Notes: generated by a model from the letters alone, not told the origin. 64,000 bases of DNA from Pararge aegeria (GCF_905163445.1 NC_053205.1:2914001-2978000), one strand, 5' to 3'; numbered from the stretch's first letter, positions 20,701-29,700 are shown. A program made the numbers and translations.

Positions 20701-22392
20701 TTACCGAATGAATTTTAATGAAAATTTGCACAATTTGAGTTCAAGCTACGAGGTAGGGACATAGGATCCTTTTTATCTCGAAATTCAGCGCAGTTCCTTT
20801 GGGAGAGGGGATGAAAATGTTGGACGATTTATCACCATAACTCTGTCAAATACAAACCAATTCTTTTTGTACTCGATAGGGTACTAATAATTATTATACT
20901 GTATCAGTTTAGTTTTGCCAAAATGTCGTCAAGATCTGATGAAAGTGATTTGAGATAGAGCACAGAACTGAGACTTAACGATACAGAATACTTTATCAAA
21001 ATTAAGCTTAGTTTGCTAAACTCAGCGAAAAGTAGGAGAATCTGTATGGTGTTATTTATAATTTCTTTAATCTTTACACTCCACACCAGACAGATCTACG
21101 ACAATATACCCTCTACACACGTTATCTCTTGAAACCAGTTAGGCCATGACTGCAATGTTTTGTTAGACGTGTGCTCTGCGAAGTTTATCTGATTGGTCGT
21201 TCAATTATTATTGAGGCAGTTCAAATACTATTTACCTATCCAGCGTGTCCATACTACGAGCCGCGGTTGCCGAAACGTAAACAGCCATCGGCATCTACGT
21301 CCGCATCAGCGACTGAGTCCTCACAGAGTGTGACAGAGACGCTGCTAGTGTGCGACACGTGCGGGCAGACGTTACCTGCGGAGAGGCTGCAGGCACACGT
21401 CGCTGCGCACGGCAGAGAACTTTATCAGTGCGAGTACTGTGCTCAGGTATGGTCTTGTTAACACTTGTCGGCATGAGTGGGAAAGAGAGGTCTAGTTTCC
21501 TATTTGGTATCTATTTCATCGTTGATTGAGGTGACGGAGGTTGTGAGGAGTACGCATGGAAGATAGCTCTACCAATGTGAGTACTGTGCTCAGGTATGGT
21601 CTTGTTAACACTTGTCGGCATGAGTGGGAAAGAGAGGTCAAGTTTCCTATTTGGTATCTATTTCATCGTTGATTGAGGTGACGGAGGTTGTGAGGAGTAC
21701 GCATGGAAGATAGCTCTACCAATGTGAGTACTGTGCTCAGGTATGGTCTTGTTAACACTTGTCGGCATGAGTGGGAAAGAGAGGTCAAGTTTCCTATTTG
21801 GTATCTATTTCTTCGTTGATTGAGATGACGGAGGTTGTGAGGAGTACGCATGGAAGATAGCTCTACCAATGTGAGTACTGTGCTCAAGTATGGTCTTGTT
21901 AAAACTTGTCGGCATGAATGGGAAAGAGAGATAAAAAATTCAGTATCCACATCTTTATCAGCGACTGTGGAGTGTGACAGAGACGCTGTTAGTGTGCGCA
22001 AGGTAAGAGCTGTGCCAGTGCGAGTACTGTGCTCAGGTATGGTCTTGTTAACACTTGTCGGCATGAGTGGGAAAGAGAGGTAAAAAATTCAGTATCCACA
22101 TCTTTATCAGCGACTGTGGAGTGTGACAGAGACGCTGCTAGTGTGCGCATGGTAAGAGCTGTGCCAGTGCGAGTACTGTGCTCAGGTATGGTCTTGTTTA
22201 TACTTTACTTACTTAAATAATTAAACTTTGGTTAACTATAAATTCATATTTACCAGATATGTTAAATATAAACACGCTATTAATATTTATTATTAAATTG
22301 AATAAATGATTTTTTCATTACAGTTGTTCCAAAACCTTGAAGAGTGGTCACACCATCTACGCGTCATACACGATGTTGGAACTTTGTATTAG
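5661..22392 (+). CDS. ZAD C2H2 zinc-finger protein with a FAR1/CARF-like module (11 exons, 491 aa)
   Basis: Exons: 5661-5792, 6772-6883, 8265-8381, 8848-9046, 10328-10440, 16231-16358, 17805-17940, 18236-18369, 19649-19781, 21244-21446, 22324-22392. All introns are GT-AG, phases agree throughout, and the total is 492 codons with stop. Seen: a zinc-finger-associated domain with C10-x2-C13 and C53-x2-C56; an acidic linker (83-135); C2H2 fingers at 137-158, 171-189, 202-223, 243-264 and 276-297; a block at 314-400 with C348, C376, H397 and H400 in a CPAHM...THVGH context; a Ser/Ala/Thr-rich linker; and fingers at 438-457 and 464-485. The last finger is split by intron 10. ZAD proteins are insect nuclear proteins that dimerise through the ZAD and bind DNA through C2H2 fingers. 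The 314-400 block resembles the zinc module of CARF and FAR1/FLYWCH proteins (inference). The regulated targets are unknown, and I do not recognise a named orthologue. An upstream non-coding exon is possible. Confidence 0.9.
6060..6637 (+). mobile_element. LINE 3' end, jockey-like, with RT C-terminal remnant
   Basis: Decayed reverse-transcriptase C-terminal coding sequence (about 6130-6420) is followed by a tail with GGTAGAGTCACTACAAACAG and GGCCTACTTGAAATAAATG. It lies in intron 1. Related RT-end sequence occurs at 30500-30681 and 33088-33190. Confidence 0.7.
6772..6883 (+). CDS. Zinc-finger gene exon 2
   Basis: The acceptor TTGTTACAG opens the second ZAD pair (YICTNC, C53 and C56) and an amphipathic helix region. 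The exon ends in phase 1 at AAAG|GTAGCA. Confidence 0.88.
7030..7212 (+). mobile_element. LINE 3' tail (AAATAAATGAATTTGAA family)
   Basis: Same tail as at 6480-6637, with GGTGGTAGAGTCACTACACA and GGCCTACTTGAAATAAATG. It lies in intron 2. Confidence 0.7.
7222..7665 (+). repeat. Interspersed repeat, complete forward copy
   Basis: Begins CTAGCAGTTGCCGGCGAC and ends TATAATATTAGTAGGGA. It belongs to the family that forms the inverted pair at 186-877. Confidence 0.75.
7668..7812 (-). mobile_element. tRNA-headed SINE fragment
   Basis: Carries the reverse B-box GGAATCGAACCCACAGC and the head end CACGGCCGTC. It directly abuts the preceding repeat. Confidence 0.65.
8265..8381 (+). CDS. Zinc-finger gene exon 3
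   Basis: Acceptor CCCTACAG; encodes an acidic, Lys-containing linker; ends GATG|GTAAGA in phase 1. A shadow frame starts upstream at 8201, but the acceptor and phase fit only this interval. Confidence 0.85.
8400..8830. repeat. Short repeat with an internal near-duplicate
   Basis: The GTGGTCTTATAAATAGGAAG part also occurs at 52735-52830 and 54945-55050. The AAGTCGGAA...CCTTCGAGCCG segment occurs twice (about 8555-8620 and 8715-8790), with related reverse sequence near 17945-17990. It fills intron 3. Class unknown. Confidence 0.5.
8848..9046 (+). CDS. Zinc-finger gene exon 4
   Basis: The acceptor CGTTTTAG is chosen because the nearer AAAAG at 8833 would run into a stop in the required phase. 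It encodes finger 1 (CIYC...HVRLVH) and most of finger 2 (CKLC...DHLNR). Donor AACAG|GTATAT, phase 2. Confidence 0.88.
9540..9800 (-). mobile_element. RTE-like LINE 3' fragment
   Basis: Reverse-strand sequence matches, by eye, the RT C-terminal piece at 20030-20462 (the GATGTCATCTG and ATGTGCCCCGC blocks). An ATT/ATTATT run marks its tail end. It lies in intron 4. Confidence 0.6.
10328..10440 (+). CDS. Zinc-finger gene exon 5
   Basis: Acceptor TTTTTAAG. It supplies the last histidine of finger 2 and the whole of finger 3 (CHFC...HLRMKH). Donor GGAC|GTGAGT, phase 1. Confidence 0.88.
10640..10945 (-). mobile_element. Left part of a repeat split by the LTR element
   Basis: Reverse-strand frame 10653-10895 resembles the start of a LINE endonuclease (LRAHSGDLIDSI...ETWLS). 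The remainder resumes at 15606 (CGCGCATCGTAAAAA) and ends near 15675. The unsplit homologues are 15730-16186 and 19185-19590. Confidence 0.65.
10946..12023. repeat. Left LTR (1,078 bp)
   Basis: Starts TGCTAAAAAAATATAG and ends CCTATTTCCTAACA. Near 11290-11375 it contains a fragment resembling a LINE tail (ACTCTACTACCAGTTCGGAA). That fragment is in both LTRs, so it was already in the element before its last transposition. Confidence 0.85.
12036..12062. other. Hairpin motif at the start of the element interior
   Basis: AAGTACTTCGTTCTCGAAGT contains GTACTTCG and CGAAGTAC as complementary arms. The same motif with a nearly identical flank (CTGACAAGTACTTCGATCTC) recurs at about 13482-13511, still inside the element. 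Confidence 0.55.
12636..12830. repeat. Tandem array, about 56-bp unit, four copies
   Basis: CACTGGTGATATC recurs at about 12643, 12700, 12756 and 12812, alternating with CTCTCAAGTGATATCAATA and joined by CATCATCAC. Confidence 0.85.
13540..14030. repeat. Longer tandem array, about 250-bp compound unit
   Basis: GGCTAACCTGAC(T/C)AGTT or close variants recur about every 90-120 bp, embedded in a compound unit (CTCAAT...AAACTTGAAATCTTG) seen twice. Confidence 0.7.
14151..14465. repeat. Tandem duplication, 158-bp period
   Basis: TTGGTTCC(C/T)CGGACCACATA recurs at 14152 and 14310. Both copies stay mostly open on the minus strand (14176-14400, 74 codons, with a repeated CGYSTWFDVFDE-like segment), but I recognise no protein family. 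Confidence 0.7.
14528..15605. repeat. Right LTR (1,078 bp)
   Basis: Same length and, by eye, the same sequence as the left LTR. The 66-codon open frame at 15121-15321 is the identical copy of 11539-11739, which is expected for twin LTRs. Confidence 0.85.
15606..15675 (-). mobile_element. Right part of the repeat split by the LTR element
   Basis: Continues CGCGCATCGTAAAAATTTAC and ends GCGCCAAAAGAAGTATAACT, the terminal motif shared with 16157-16186 and 19564-19590. Confidence 0.65.
15730..16186. mobile_element. Terminal-inverted-repeat element carrying a LINE-endonuclease-like fragment
   Basis: The left end GAAGTTATTCTTCTTTGGCG faces the right end CGCCAAAAGAATTATAACTT. The interior contains the reverse-strand segment related to LRAHSGDLIDS. 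It is a neighbour of the split copy and shares its interior with 19185-19590. Confidence 0.6.
16231..16358 (+). CDS. Zinc-finger gene exon 6
   Basis: Acceptor TGTGTTCTAG; encodes finger 4 (CHICSRDFSQ...HLWKAH); donor GAG|GTAAAA, phase 0. It lies after the large element-filled intron 5. Confidence 0.9.
16496..16884. mobile_element. hAT-like MITE, left end missing
   Basis: Nearly the same sequence as 60281-60668, from GTCGTCAAAATGTATTAAAT to the terminal GACTCTCCTTACCTCTACCC TCCAT. The left terminal repeat is absent. It lies in intron 6. Confidence 0.7.
17269..17350. other. Perfect 15-bp inverted repeat with a 52-nt loop
   Basis: ATGCACGCACCGACG (17269-17283) faces CGTCGGTGCGTGCAT (17336-17350). 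The flanks AACAAACAA and TGTTTGTT extend the complementarity imperfectly. It lies in intron 6 of the zinc-finger gene. Confidence 0.7.
17540..17690 (+). mobile_element. Degenerate LINE 3' tail
   Basis: AAAGAGCAACTGCTGAGTAT through GCTTGACATTAATGAATTTA is a diverged copy of the tail at 7030-7212. It lies in intron 6. Confidence 0.55.
17805..17940 (+). CDS. Zinc-finger gene exon 7
   Basis: Acceptor CATCATCCAG; encodes finger 5 (CPLC...HLLHRHH); donor GGATG|GTAGAT, phase 1, joining in frame to GAC TTC in exon 8. Confidence 0.88.
18236..18369 (+). CDS. Zinc-finger gene exon 8
   Basis: Acceptor CCCCCACAG; encodes the first half of the FAR1/CARF-like module, including C348 in SHYMCSQSG. Donor CAG|GTCAGA, phase 0. 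Confidence 0.88.
18600..19180. other. Intron 8 sequence, mostly unassigned
   Basis: A TCCACTGCTGGACTAAAAGC fragment just before this stretch, near 18570, belongs to an RTE-like tail. At 19050-19130 a tRNA-like segment (CCAGGTAGCTCAGG...CTGATTCAAATCCTG) suggests another SINE head. I see nothing else. Confidence 0.4.
19185..19590. mobile_element. Terminal-inverted-repeat element carrying a LINE-endonuclease-like fragment, third copy
   Basis: Left end GAAGTTATACTTCTTTGGCG, right end CGCCAAAAGAAGTATAACTT. The interior on the minus strand includes ILRAHSGDLIDQ. The right end lies only 58 bp before exon 9. Confidence 0.65.
19649..19781 (+). CDS. Zinc-finger gene exon 9
   Basis: Acceptor ATCTTTCAG; encodes the second half of the module with C376 (CPAHM) and H397/H400 (THVGH). 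Donor GGCA|GTAAGT, phase 1. Confidence 0.9.
19920..19962. other. Perfect 18-bp inverted repeat, 7-nt loop
   Basis: CTCTTCTCTAACGGTTGC pairs with GCAACCGTTAGAGAAGAG across CTTTCTT. It lies in intron 9, 138 bp after the exon 9 donor. Confidence 0.8.
20030..20462 (+). mobile_element. RTE-like LINE, RT C-terminal remnant and 3' end
   Basis: Conceptual reading gives RTE-type C-terminal features in broken frames (MAYGSET, a RRTGGRSG-like basic region). It ends in TCCAGCAGTGGACGTCAATT, the usual end of this family, and a GAAATGAAATGATGAA tail. Confidence 0.65.
21244..21446 (+). CDS. Zinc-finger gene exon 10
   Basis: Acceptor CTATCCAG; encodes a basic then Ser/Ala/Thr-rich linker, finger 6 (CDTC...HVAAH) and the first half of finger 7 (CEYCAQ). 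Donor GCTCAG|GTATGG, phase 0. The donor region is reiterated in the tandem array that follows. Confidence 0.9.
21432..22196. repeat. Tandem array reiterating the exon 10 donor region
   Basis: GAGTACTGTGCTCA(G/A)GTATGG occurs at 21432 (the real exon end), 21579, 21726, 21873, 22022 and 22171. The first spacings are 147 bp, the last two 149 bp. The 147-bp units carry intron sequence; the last two units also carry a diverged piece of exon 10 (CAGCGACTGTGGAGTGTGAC AGAGACGCTG). Short open frames here are products of the array. Confidence 0.9.
22324..22392 (+). CDS. Zinc-finger gene exon 11 (terminal)
   Basis: Acceptor TTCATTACAG; completes finger 7 with HHLRVIH and ends GTLY-stop. Because intron 10 is phase 0, any of the reiterated donors upstream would join to it in the same phase. 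Confidence 0.88.
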   Translation: MFQNLEEWSHHLRVIHDVGTLY

Positions 22393-23029
22393 TAATTCTA
22401 ACAGTTATATAATTTTAATATTCTTAAGTGTTTAGTACTTAAAAACGTTTAATCTTATTATAATACCATCATTTTGTATAAATGAAACACGTTTAGGAAA
22501 AGGTATAATTTAATTAGAAGAAATTAAATGGTGAAATATTTTTTAGGATTAAGTATGCATGTATTTTATCTAGCGTTATTAAATTAGCTAAAGAAATGTT
22601 TTATTTCTTTGAAGAACATCTTAGGGTAGAATAAAACTCACAGTGACATAAAGTAAATAAATGTATTATTTTTAGAAAATAAATAAAATGTTACCTAAAA
22701 TATTATTAGTTTTGAGCTACAGATTGAATTTTGTTGGTCTAATGTTAAGTTACAGTTGTATTTTATTTTGCAATTTATTAAATCTTCAATGTTTTATTTC
22801 TAGTTCTTTTACTAATTCAAATTCAGTTTTAGATTTTCCCGATAATAAGTCAACGTACCTTGTAATTGCCACACTGGGTTAATTTTGCTTTCATAGACTA
22901 TAAGGTCAAGTTACTATGCTAAAGAGTATAGAAACATAATGATCACTCGTTAAGGCTGTCACTGGAACTACAAACTGCGTGGTCGGCTGGCTTCCTGACT
23001 GCGTGGTGGCATCTCGGCCGCACAGCCAA
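22393..23029. other. 3' untranslated and intergenic sequence
   Basis: AT-rich with several possible polyadenylation signals. No open frame that I would call a gene. Confidence 0.5.
22630..22635 (+). terminator. Candidate polyadenylation signal of the zinc-finger gene
   Basis: AATAAA 238 bp after the stop codon, on the same strand. Others occur at about 22655 and 22679, so the exact site is not fixed. Confidence 0.45.
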
Positions 23030-23384
23030 CATAAAAGCCCTGTGCACGAGACAAGCTATACACGCAGCTCACACGCAGTGTACAATTGACAGCGAATTCC
23101 CTGGCTTTGCCATGCCTATACACAGGAACATTTATATTCTGTCTCTCTTATACTGTGTTCTGTTCAATTCAGCTACTCCTCCATATCTTAAAGAACGGTT
23201 TGAGTTTCTGAGTTATTCTCACTGTCGCTCTCTCCGTTCTGAAGATAATCTTATCCTAAAAATTCCTGCCCATAATCTTTCTGTTCTAAATCCTTTTCAG
23301 TTGAACTCTCTCCCCTTTCAAATTAGGCGCGCGCAGTCACAACCGATTTTCAAGAGACTCCTTAAAAAACATTTTATGCCATAA
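23030..23384 (+). mobile_element. LINE RT C-terminal remnant
   Basis: The 90-codon frame 23112-23384 has the C-terminal pattern of jockey/R1-type reverse transcriptases: PPYLKERFEFLSYSH, RSLRS, LKIPAH, then LNSLPFQIRRAQSQPIFKR before the stop. It is followed by CCTCTACCCTCCATA, an end motif of the hAT-like MITE. Confidence 0.7.
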
Positions 23385-23397
23385 CCTCTACCCTCCA

Positions 23398-24060
23398 TAG
23401 TATCGATGCCTGCATATCAGAAGCACTCAAATCATTTTTCGATACTGCTCAAAGAAATTATCTTAATGTATCGATACTTACTGATATCGATACTTTTAGA
23501 TTTTTTTTAATGAAACTTGGAAAAAAAAGTGGGTAGATTTGCTAAATATCTAAGTTACCAAAACCAAATGTCAAGTGCACATAAACTATTCGAAAATATT
23601 GCTTTTCCGAAGCGTTGATGGTAGAGTCCTCACGAAACTTCACCATAAGCTCCATTATTATTACGAGGGTAAAATAATTACCGACAATATACCAATATCG
23701 AACCGCAACCCGTGTAATACTTATATTTTCGTACAATAATTGTTGTGTAGTTCCGGGTCAGAACACTGGCGAACACAAACAAACAGACAAACAGCAATCC
23801 ACACGTTCCTTTTTATTGTTTATTGTAAGCGTATGGAGGCGTAGGCGGTAAAATGGCGGCTTTCTAGCCCTTTGCACTCAGCTCGGGCATAGTCGGACGG
23901 GTTCGGCTTGGCTGGCGCAGATCACGCCACAAAAATGGCGTGCAATACCGATAACCGAGCGAGACACAACGAGAGTCTCTCTCGTTCTGTCCGCTGCGTT
24001 CGGAAGTAAGGTCAGTCTGATTTGACTCGATACCAAGTACTTTTGTATCGATACCTAGTA
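23398..24060. promoter_or_regulatory. Cluster of ATCGAT/CGATA motifs with a GC-richer centre
   Basis: TATCGAT-type motifs occur near 23401, 23479, 23494 and 24047, with CGATAC variants near 23439 and 24029. The centre (about 23820-24010) is GC-richer, has ATGGCG repeats and a small AACGAGAG/CTCTCGTT stem. DREF and BEAF bind such motifs in Drosophila promoters. No transcript is evident, so a decayed transposon end is an alternative. Confidence 0.35.
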
Positions 24061-25620
24061 ATTATCGCAAGACTGATTTTATGCTATTAATATTTGGAAT
24101 GATATGTTGGCGCTATAATACAATATATTTTTTTAACAGCTTAACAAATGATTAAAAATGCTACCATGCGTTATAATATAAATTATTTTCTCTGGTAATG
24201 TTATAATTATTTCGTTGGAAATTATTTTGTAACATACACATTGAAACATTTGATTTTTCTTAACTTTATTAATTATTACAGTTGATAACAGTTTCGAGTT
24301 CGAATAGTGGATGAGTGCACGCAGTCTTTGTTGGCGTTGCCTATCTTTTTTTTTTGAAATACCACAAGGTTGATGTTGTTGATGCGAATACAAAGTAAGG
24401 TATATACAGCCCGTGATTTTTTTTCGTTTGGTGGATACTTTAAAGGTTTTAATATAAATAAACAGTTGTAGCACCTTATATAGGAACTGTTTATTGGCAT
24501 TTACAAAGATATAGAGATCGCAGAAATTACAGTAAAGATACATTTCATTATGAGCGTTTAGCATAAAAAAGGTGGAAAAGATTTCTTTGATATTAATGCG
24601 TACATAGCTAATTGTCATAGACTACTTTTCAAAATATCCTAAAGTTGCAATCGTGAACTCGTCAACAGCGAGCAGTATCATCTACATTTTCTAGTCGCAG
24701 TATCCTGTCAATTGCTATTTCGGACAATGGGCCGCTTTAATAAAAACTTAAAAAAAAAAATTTAATAATTTTTCTTATTCAACACTAGAAACAAAAAAAT
24801 ATCTTTAAAATGTTTATCGGATAATACCGACTCTTTATTTCTATGGTAAGATAACTTTGCAAATTAAAATCATTATTCTTCAGCTCAGTTATGCAGATTA
24901 AAAACCAAAGTACATTTTGTAGATAGTCAGTTCGACATTAAGATGATGGATTATTAAAATAATAATAATAATAATAATAAGTTTATTTCAATTAACAGTT
25001 ACACAGCAAATTAAAAATAGTACAAAATAAGGCAAACATAAGGTAATGTGTATCATGAAACCCAAATTCGATAATACTGCTATAGTGCAAGACTGAGTCG
25101 CAGTTATTATCGCCCGTCTCTGGAGCGAGAACCATACACTTAAATTAAATCTAGTGAGATTAATAAAAATAAAAACCGAAAAACTTTTTGAATTAAATTC
25201 AATTGAAAGCATTGAGATTGAGATTGATAAAACAAAACATTGATATTCAAAATCAAAAATCATCGCTTTATTACAATCAACACAGCAAAGCTCTTTAAAC
25301 AACTTATAAAATTTATTTCAAGAAACGGCCACATGTTTTGATACCCTGTATTAATTTAAAACTTGGTCCAGAACCACGTTCTTACACAGTAACAACTCCA
25401 GATGGTGAATTACGTAGAAAAAGAACACATTTACTCTCCACCAAGTAAACTAATTCCTTCACAGCCATTCAACACAAGTCTATATTTTTTTTTAATTATA
25501 AAAATACTTTCGAGAATTGCTTGTAAATTTGAATTTATTCAAATAGCTACATATCTGAGGCGTATGGCAGCAATGACAAATAATTAAAAACGTAAGTAGG
25601 AACACGCGACACGTGTTCGA
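24061..25620. other. AT-rich intergenic stretch
   Basis: Overlapping minus-strand frames at 24133-24618 (161 codons) and 24276-24500 are AT-driven and match nothing I know. A run of ATAATA at 24957-24980 is a microsatellite. No gene is called. Confidence 0.45.
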
Positions 25621-26125
25621 ATTGGCGGGCAATTATGAAACTAATTCAAACACCTGTACATCTGGCCAAACTTCGGATAAGGGACAACTCCATCTGTGAG
25701 TTTGGCTTGGATGAGGGCACTATAACTCATATTATTTTTAACTGTCCCAAACTTACCTATCCCCTCTATGACGTTCTTCCTCCCAAAGTCCCCCGTCCTT
25801 TGAGTGTTAAATGTTTTTTAATGTTTATTTTCAGTCCTTATTGTAGATTTTTATGTAAATATATAGTAAGTAATAAAATTAAAGTATAATGTATAAAAAA
25901 TATCCGTGTTAGATATATATGCATGTGTTGTCTGTGCGGCCTTAGGTTAAAGAACTAACTAGCTAATCACAACTATTTCTTGGTATATATTCAAAATTAA
26001 CTTTTCATTAGTTTCACCGATCAATCTCCTTCGTGCCTTCTTCATCTACAAGACATTGGCGAAGTACCTTGTGCCCAGTTGGCACAGACAAAAGCCATAA
26101 ACAAGAATTGAATTGAATTGAAACT
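25620..26125 (+). mobile_element. LINE 3' end with ORF2 C-terminal remnant
   Basis: The frame 25635-25889 has TPVHLAKLRIRDNSICEFG and THIIFNCPKL, the Cys/His segment that follows RNase H in jockey-like LINEs. The 3' tail (CACCGATCAATCTCCTTCGT, AACAAGAATTGAATTGAATT) recurs at 29955-30112. Confidence 0.7.
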
Positions 26126-26514
26126 AATTCAAATTTCAATATTTCTGTGCAATCGAGATATAAAGCAGTGCTAAACTCAGCCATAAACCCATTTTATTGT
26201 TAACGATAATATTTATATTAACTTTTGATCTATCCCACTTTTTTTACTAACTACTCTTTATTTACTAAGTGTTAATTAGTTATTACCGCTGAGTTTTATT
26301 TGTCGATTGTTTGTAAGAAAATAAATGGTGCGAATAAAAAAATAGATATACGACTTGAGATAAAGTGCGTGTCTGACTAATATAAAAACAACAGCAATAA
26401 AAAACAAGCAATATTATTTGACTTGAAATTCATAGCATTTTAGCATAGTAGTTTACAATTATAAAAATTAAGCACAACAGTATAATTTGTTAAAAAAAAT
26501 AGCAGTTATGCCCA

Positions 26515-26560
26515 CCTATATCGAAACGTTGGTATCGATTCAAAAGTATCGAGTTTCTAC
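26515..26560 (+). promoter_or_regulatory. DRE-like motifs upstream of dpy-19
   Basis: TATATCGAAA, GGTATCGATT and AAGTATCGAG lie 170-215 bp before the dpy-19 ATG. CGATA/TATCGAT elements are common in insect housekeeping promoters. No TATA box is obvious. The transcription start itself cannot be fixed from sequence. Confidence 0.4.
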
Positions 26561-26728
26561 GGAACGGCTCTACTCGTGACCTTTGGCATTTCTCGTCTGT
26601 CGGTCGTGTATTGATCGGACTGAAGTCGGGCGACGGGCAGTAATCAATAATATTTTCATTCGAAGTGAATAACAGGAACTGCAGTGTCCATAATAATAAA
26701 TGAAATGTGATATTATAGAGTGTTAAAG

Positions 26729-26795
26729 ATGGAGGAAAACACGAAGAACACCGCAAAGCGCCGATTTATTTATGGAGGTTTTATTTTAGTTCTGG
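26729..26795 (+). CDS. dpy-19: dpy-19 exon 1
   Basis: MEENTKNTAKRRFIYGGFIL: a short basic cytosolic tip and the start of membrane segment 1. Donor CTGG|GTAAGT, phase 1. Confidence 0.85.
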
Positions 26796-29700
26796 GTAAG
26801 TGCTTGTTTTTTTTTTTTTTAATTTATTGTACTGCAAATCTGATATCTAAGGCTATGTTAACGCGACAAATTTAAAAAAGTAAAACTATCTGCAAATACA
26901 GACTTGTCCGCTAACGATACGATGGATGAAACGACGGATAAAATAAGTTTATTTAATCCTTCGTATAAAAACCCTATGCAGAAAAGCTGCGCGTCTTCGC
27001 GGCGCGGCTGCGGTATCGATCACTTATGCTTATCCTATGTAAGCAATCGTAGATGAAACGATTCTGGGCTCTGGCGTTCTCAGCGGTGATAGCTTAGTTA
27101 AGACTTCGGCTACAATTTCGAAAGGCCGAGTTGGAATCCCTGTACACACCTTTAACTTTTCCAAGTTATGTGTGTTTCGAGCAATTCAAATATCACTTGC
27201 TACAACTGTGAAGGAAAACATCGTGAGGAATCCTGCATGCTTGAGAGGTCTCCATAATATTCTCAAAGGCGTGTGCCACCAACCTGTACTGCTCCAGCGT
27301 GGTGGACCTACGGCCTAAACCCTTCTAATCATGGAAGGAGACGAGGCCCTGTAGCGAGTGGGCTGGTATTAAGTTGATCTGTTGATAAACTTGTCTGTAT
27401 GAGTGTGTTTAAGCCAGCCATGCCACATTGGAGCGGGTCTGTGCTCTATCAAGGATGACAGGAATGGGATATTAATATCCCACTCCTGTCATCCTGTATG
27501 CTGTGCGATGAACTTCCTAGCTCAATGGATGAACTGTGTGGTTGCCAGGACCATTCCGTGGCAGATAGAGAAGCTCCGAGCATCTCCTGAGACTTGCAGA
27601 TGATGTATAGACTTAAACTGACCCCTTATAATGTTGATCAGTGCAATCTGTAAAGGAAGCCCCTTATGACATAGGTCAATACTTGTACTGCCTTCTATGC
27701 TTTGCCAAATTTCATATCATCCTGTTAGTGCTTTACAAACTCATTCTTCAATAGAACTTACTACACTTCTTGCTAAGCCAAAATATATGGTGATAGAGTT
27801 TGCTGGTCTCTCGCTACTACTTCTACCGCATATTAACCAAGCAATCATTCACTACAGGCACTCTTTTGAATTTGCATTATTGCATATATTCTGTGGCATT
27901 ATCTATGGATAGTTTGTTTGATTTGAGGTTGCAATATTTAGTAACTTTAAATAAATATAATCAACGCCAACAATGCATAGTTTTGCTTGTATCCACAGAA
28001 CAGTAAGCTCAACAAGTAGTAAACATATAGAATGTTCCTAGGACCCAATGCTAAATTAATGAATCTTCTCTAAATGTAGGTTAATTAATATGTAATGCGA
28101 GACACACTCTCATTGGGCTTGCGATGGTTTTAATTACTTCATAGTTTAAATATGATTTTTGCGAAATATTGTGTCGCCATGATAACAAAAGGTTGTTATA
28201 TTCTGTATGACTTTTTTTAATTGTTGAACATCAACTACCCTTGATCTATCTATCCAATTTACAGTTTTTTACTACAACAGGCTGCAGCTGATCAAACTAA
28301 GTAATATCCTAGTTGTCAGGGCACCGACTTTAGTTTCGGGAGAGCCAATTTCAATCCCCAGAACGCACATGTAACTTTTGGAGTTTGGTTCTTTGGATGA
28401 AGTGTCCTTAAGTGGGCCCGTAATTTGTTGACAATGATGATCAAAATTCAAAATTCATTTATTTCAAGTAGGGCTAAAATAAGCACGTTTGGAACGTCAA
28501 GTATATCTGTTTGTAGTGACTCTACTACTGGTTTGGAAGGTAGATTCTACCGAGAAGAAGTTGGAAAGAAACTCTGCAGTTTCTCATTTCCAACCTAATT
28601 TAACTCTTGTGTGAGATGAAAGCAGAGTGGCTTTCTTCCGAGCAACCTTGTCATTTATTATCAAGATTAATTACATGAAATACAAATTTATAGTCACTAC
28701 TATACCACTGGTTTGGAAGGCAGATTCTATCAAGAAGGAGCTGGCAAAAAACTCGGCAGTTTCTCCTTTCCAACCTCATTTTACAATTTAACTCTTGTGT
28801 GAGATGAAAGCAGAGTGGCTTTCTTCCGAGCAACCTTGTCATTAAGAAACATTATCAAGATTAATTACATGAATATAGTATTTATTCAAATATTGTTTTC
28901 TGTTGCATGAAAAGGCTGAGGCACCATGCCACTGAGAAGCAATATAGTAGTCTTGGGCCTAACCTGTTACCACAGAGAGCACTCAATTTAATTCATAATC
29001 CAAGGATGAACTAGTTCAGTCTATTAGTTCGTTTGTTCTTTTTTTGAAATAATTTGGCGCACATGTAAAAGTAATAACTCAGTTGGTCATATAGCGCCAC
29101 TGTCTAGTAAAGAGCAGGATTTTCAATGATCTAGTTCGCATAGTTCACCTCGCACCAGCGCTCTTCCCACCTAGGTCATTCAAATTCAAATTCAAATTCA
29201 TTTATTTCAAGTAGGCCTACTTTATAAGCACTTTTGAAACGTCAAGTATGTATGTTTGTGTGACTCTACCACCGGTTCGGAAAGCAGATTCTACCGAGAA
29301 GAGCCGGCAAGAAACTCAGTAGTTGCTCTTTTCCAACATCAACATTCGCGAACTACCCAAGACTACAATATAGTATGCTTGTAATATACTAAACTATTAA
29401 TTTAATTTCCTTAATAAATAAATAAAAATAGCTTTTATTCCCTGACAAAATGACTTTTTGCTTTAATGTACTACAGAGTTACTAAATCTATTATTGTAAC
29501 AACCAAAGGCTACAAACCATTCCCAAATATACCGCTGGATGGCGTTAGTAGTCCATAATAATTCTTAAAATCACGGCATACACTGTACAACTCCAAATGT
29601 ATAAGATGTGGTTACTGAGAACAAAATGACTACTTTTACTTCCCAAATACACCGCTGGATGGCGTTATTAGTGTTGAAGATCGCGCTATCGACTGTACAA

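Noticed and set aside
24133..24618. 161-codon frame on the minus strand
   Set aside because: Composition is AT-driven (Ile, Lys, Asn, Tyr), it overlaps another frame, and no family or splice context supports it.
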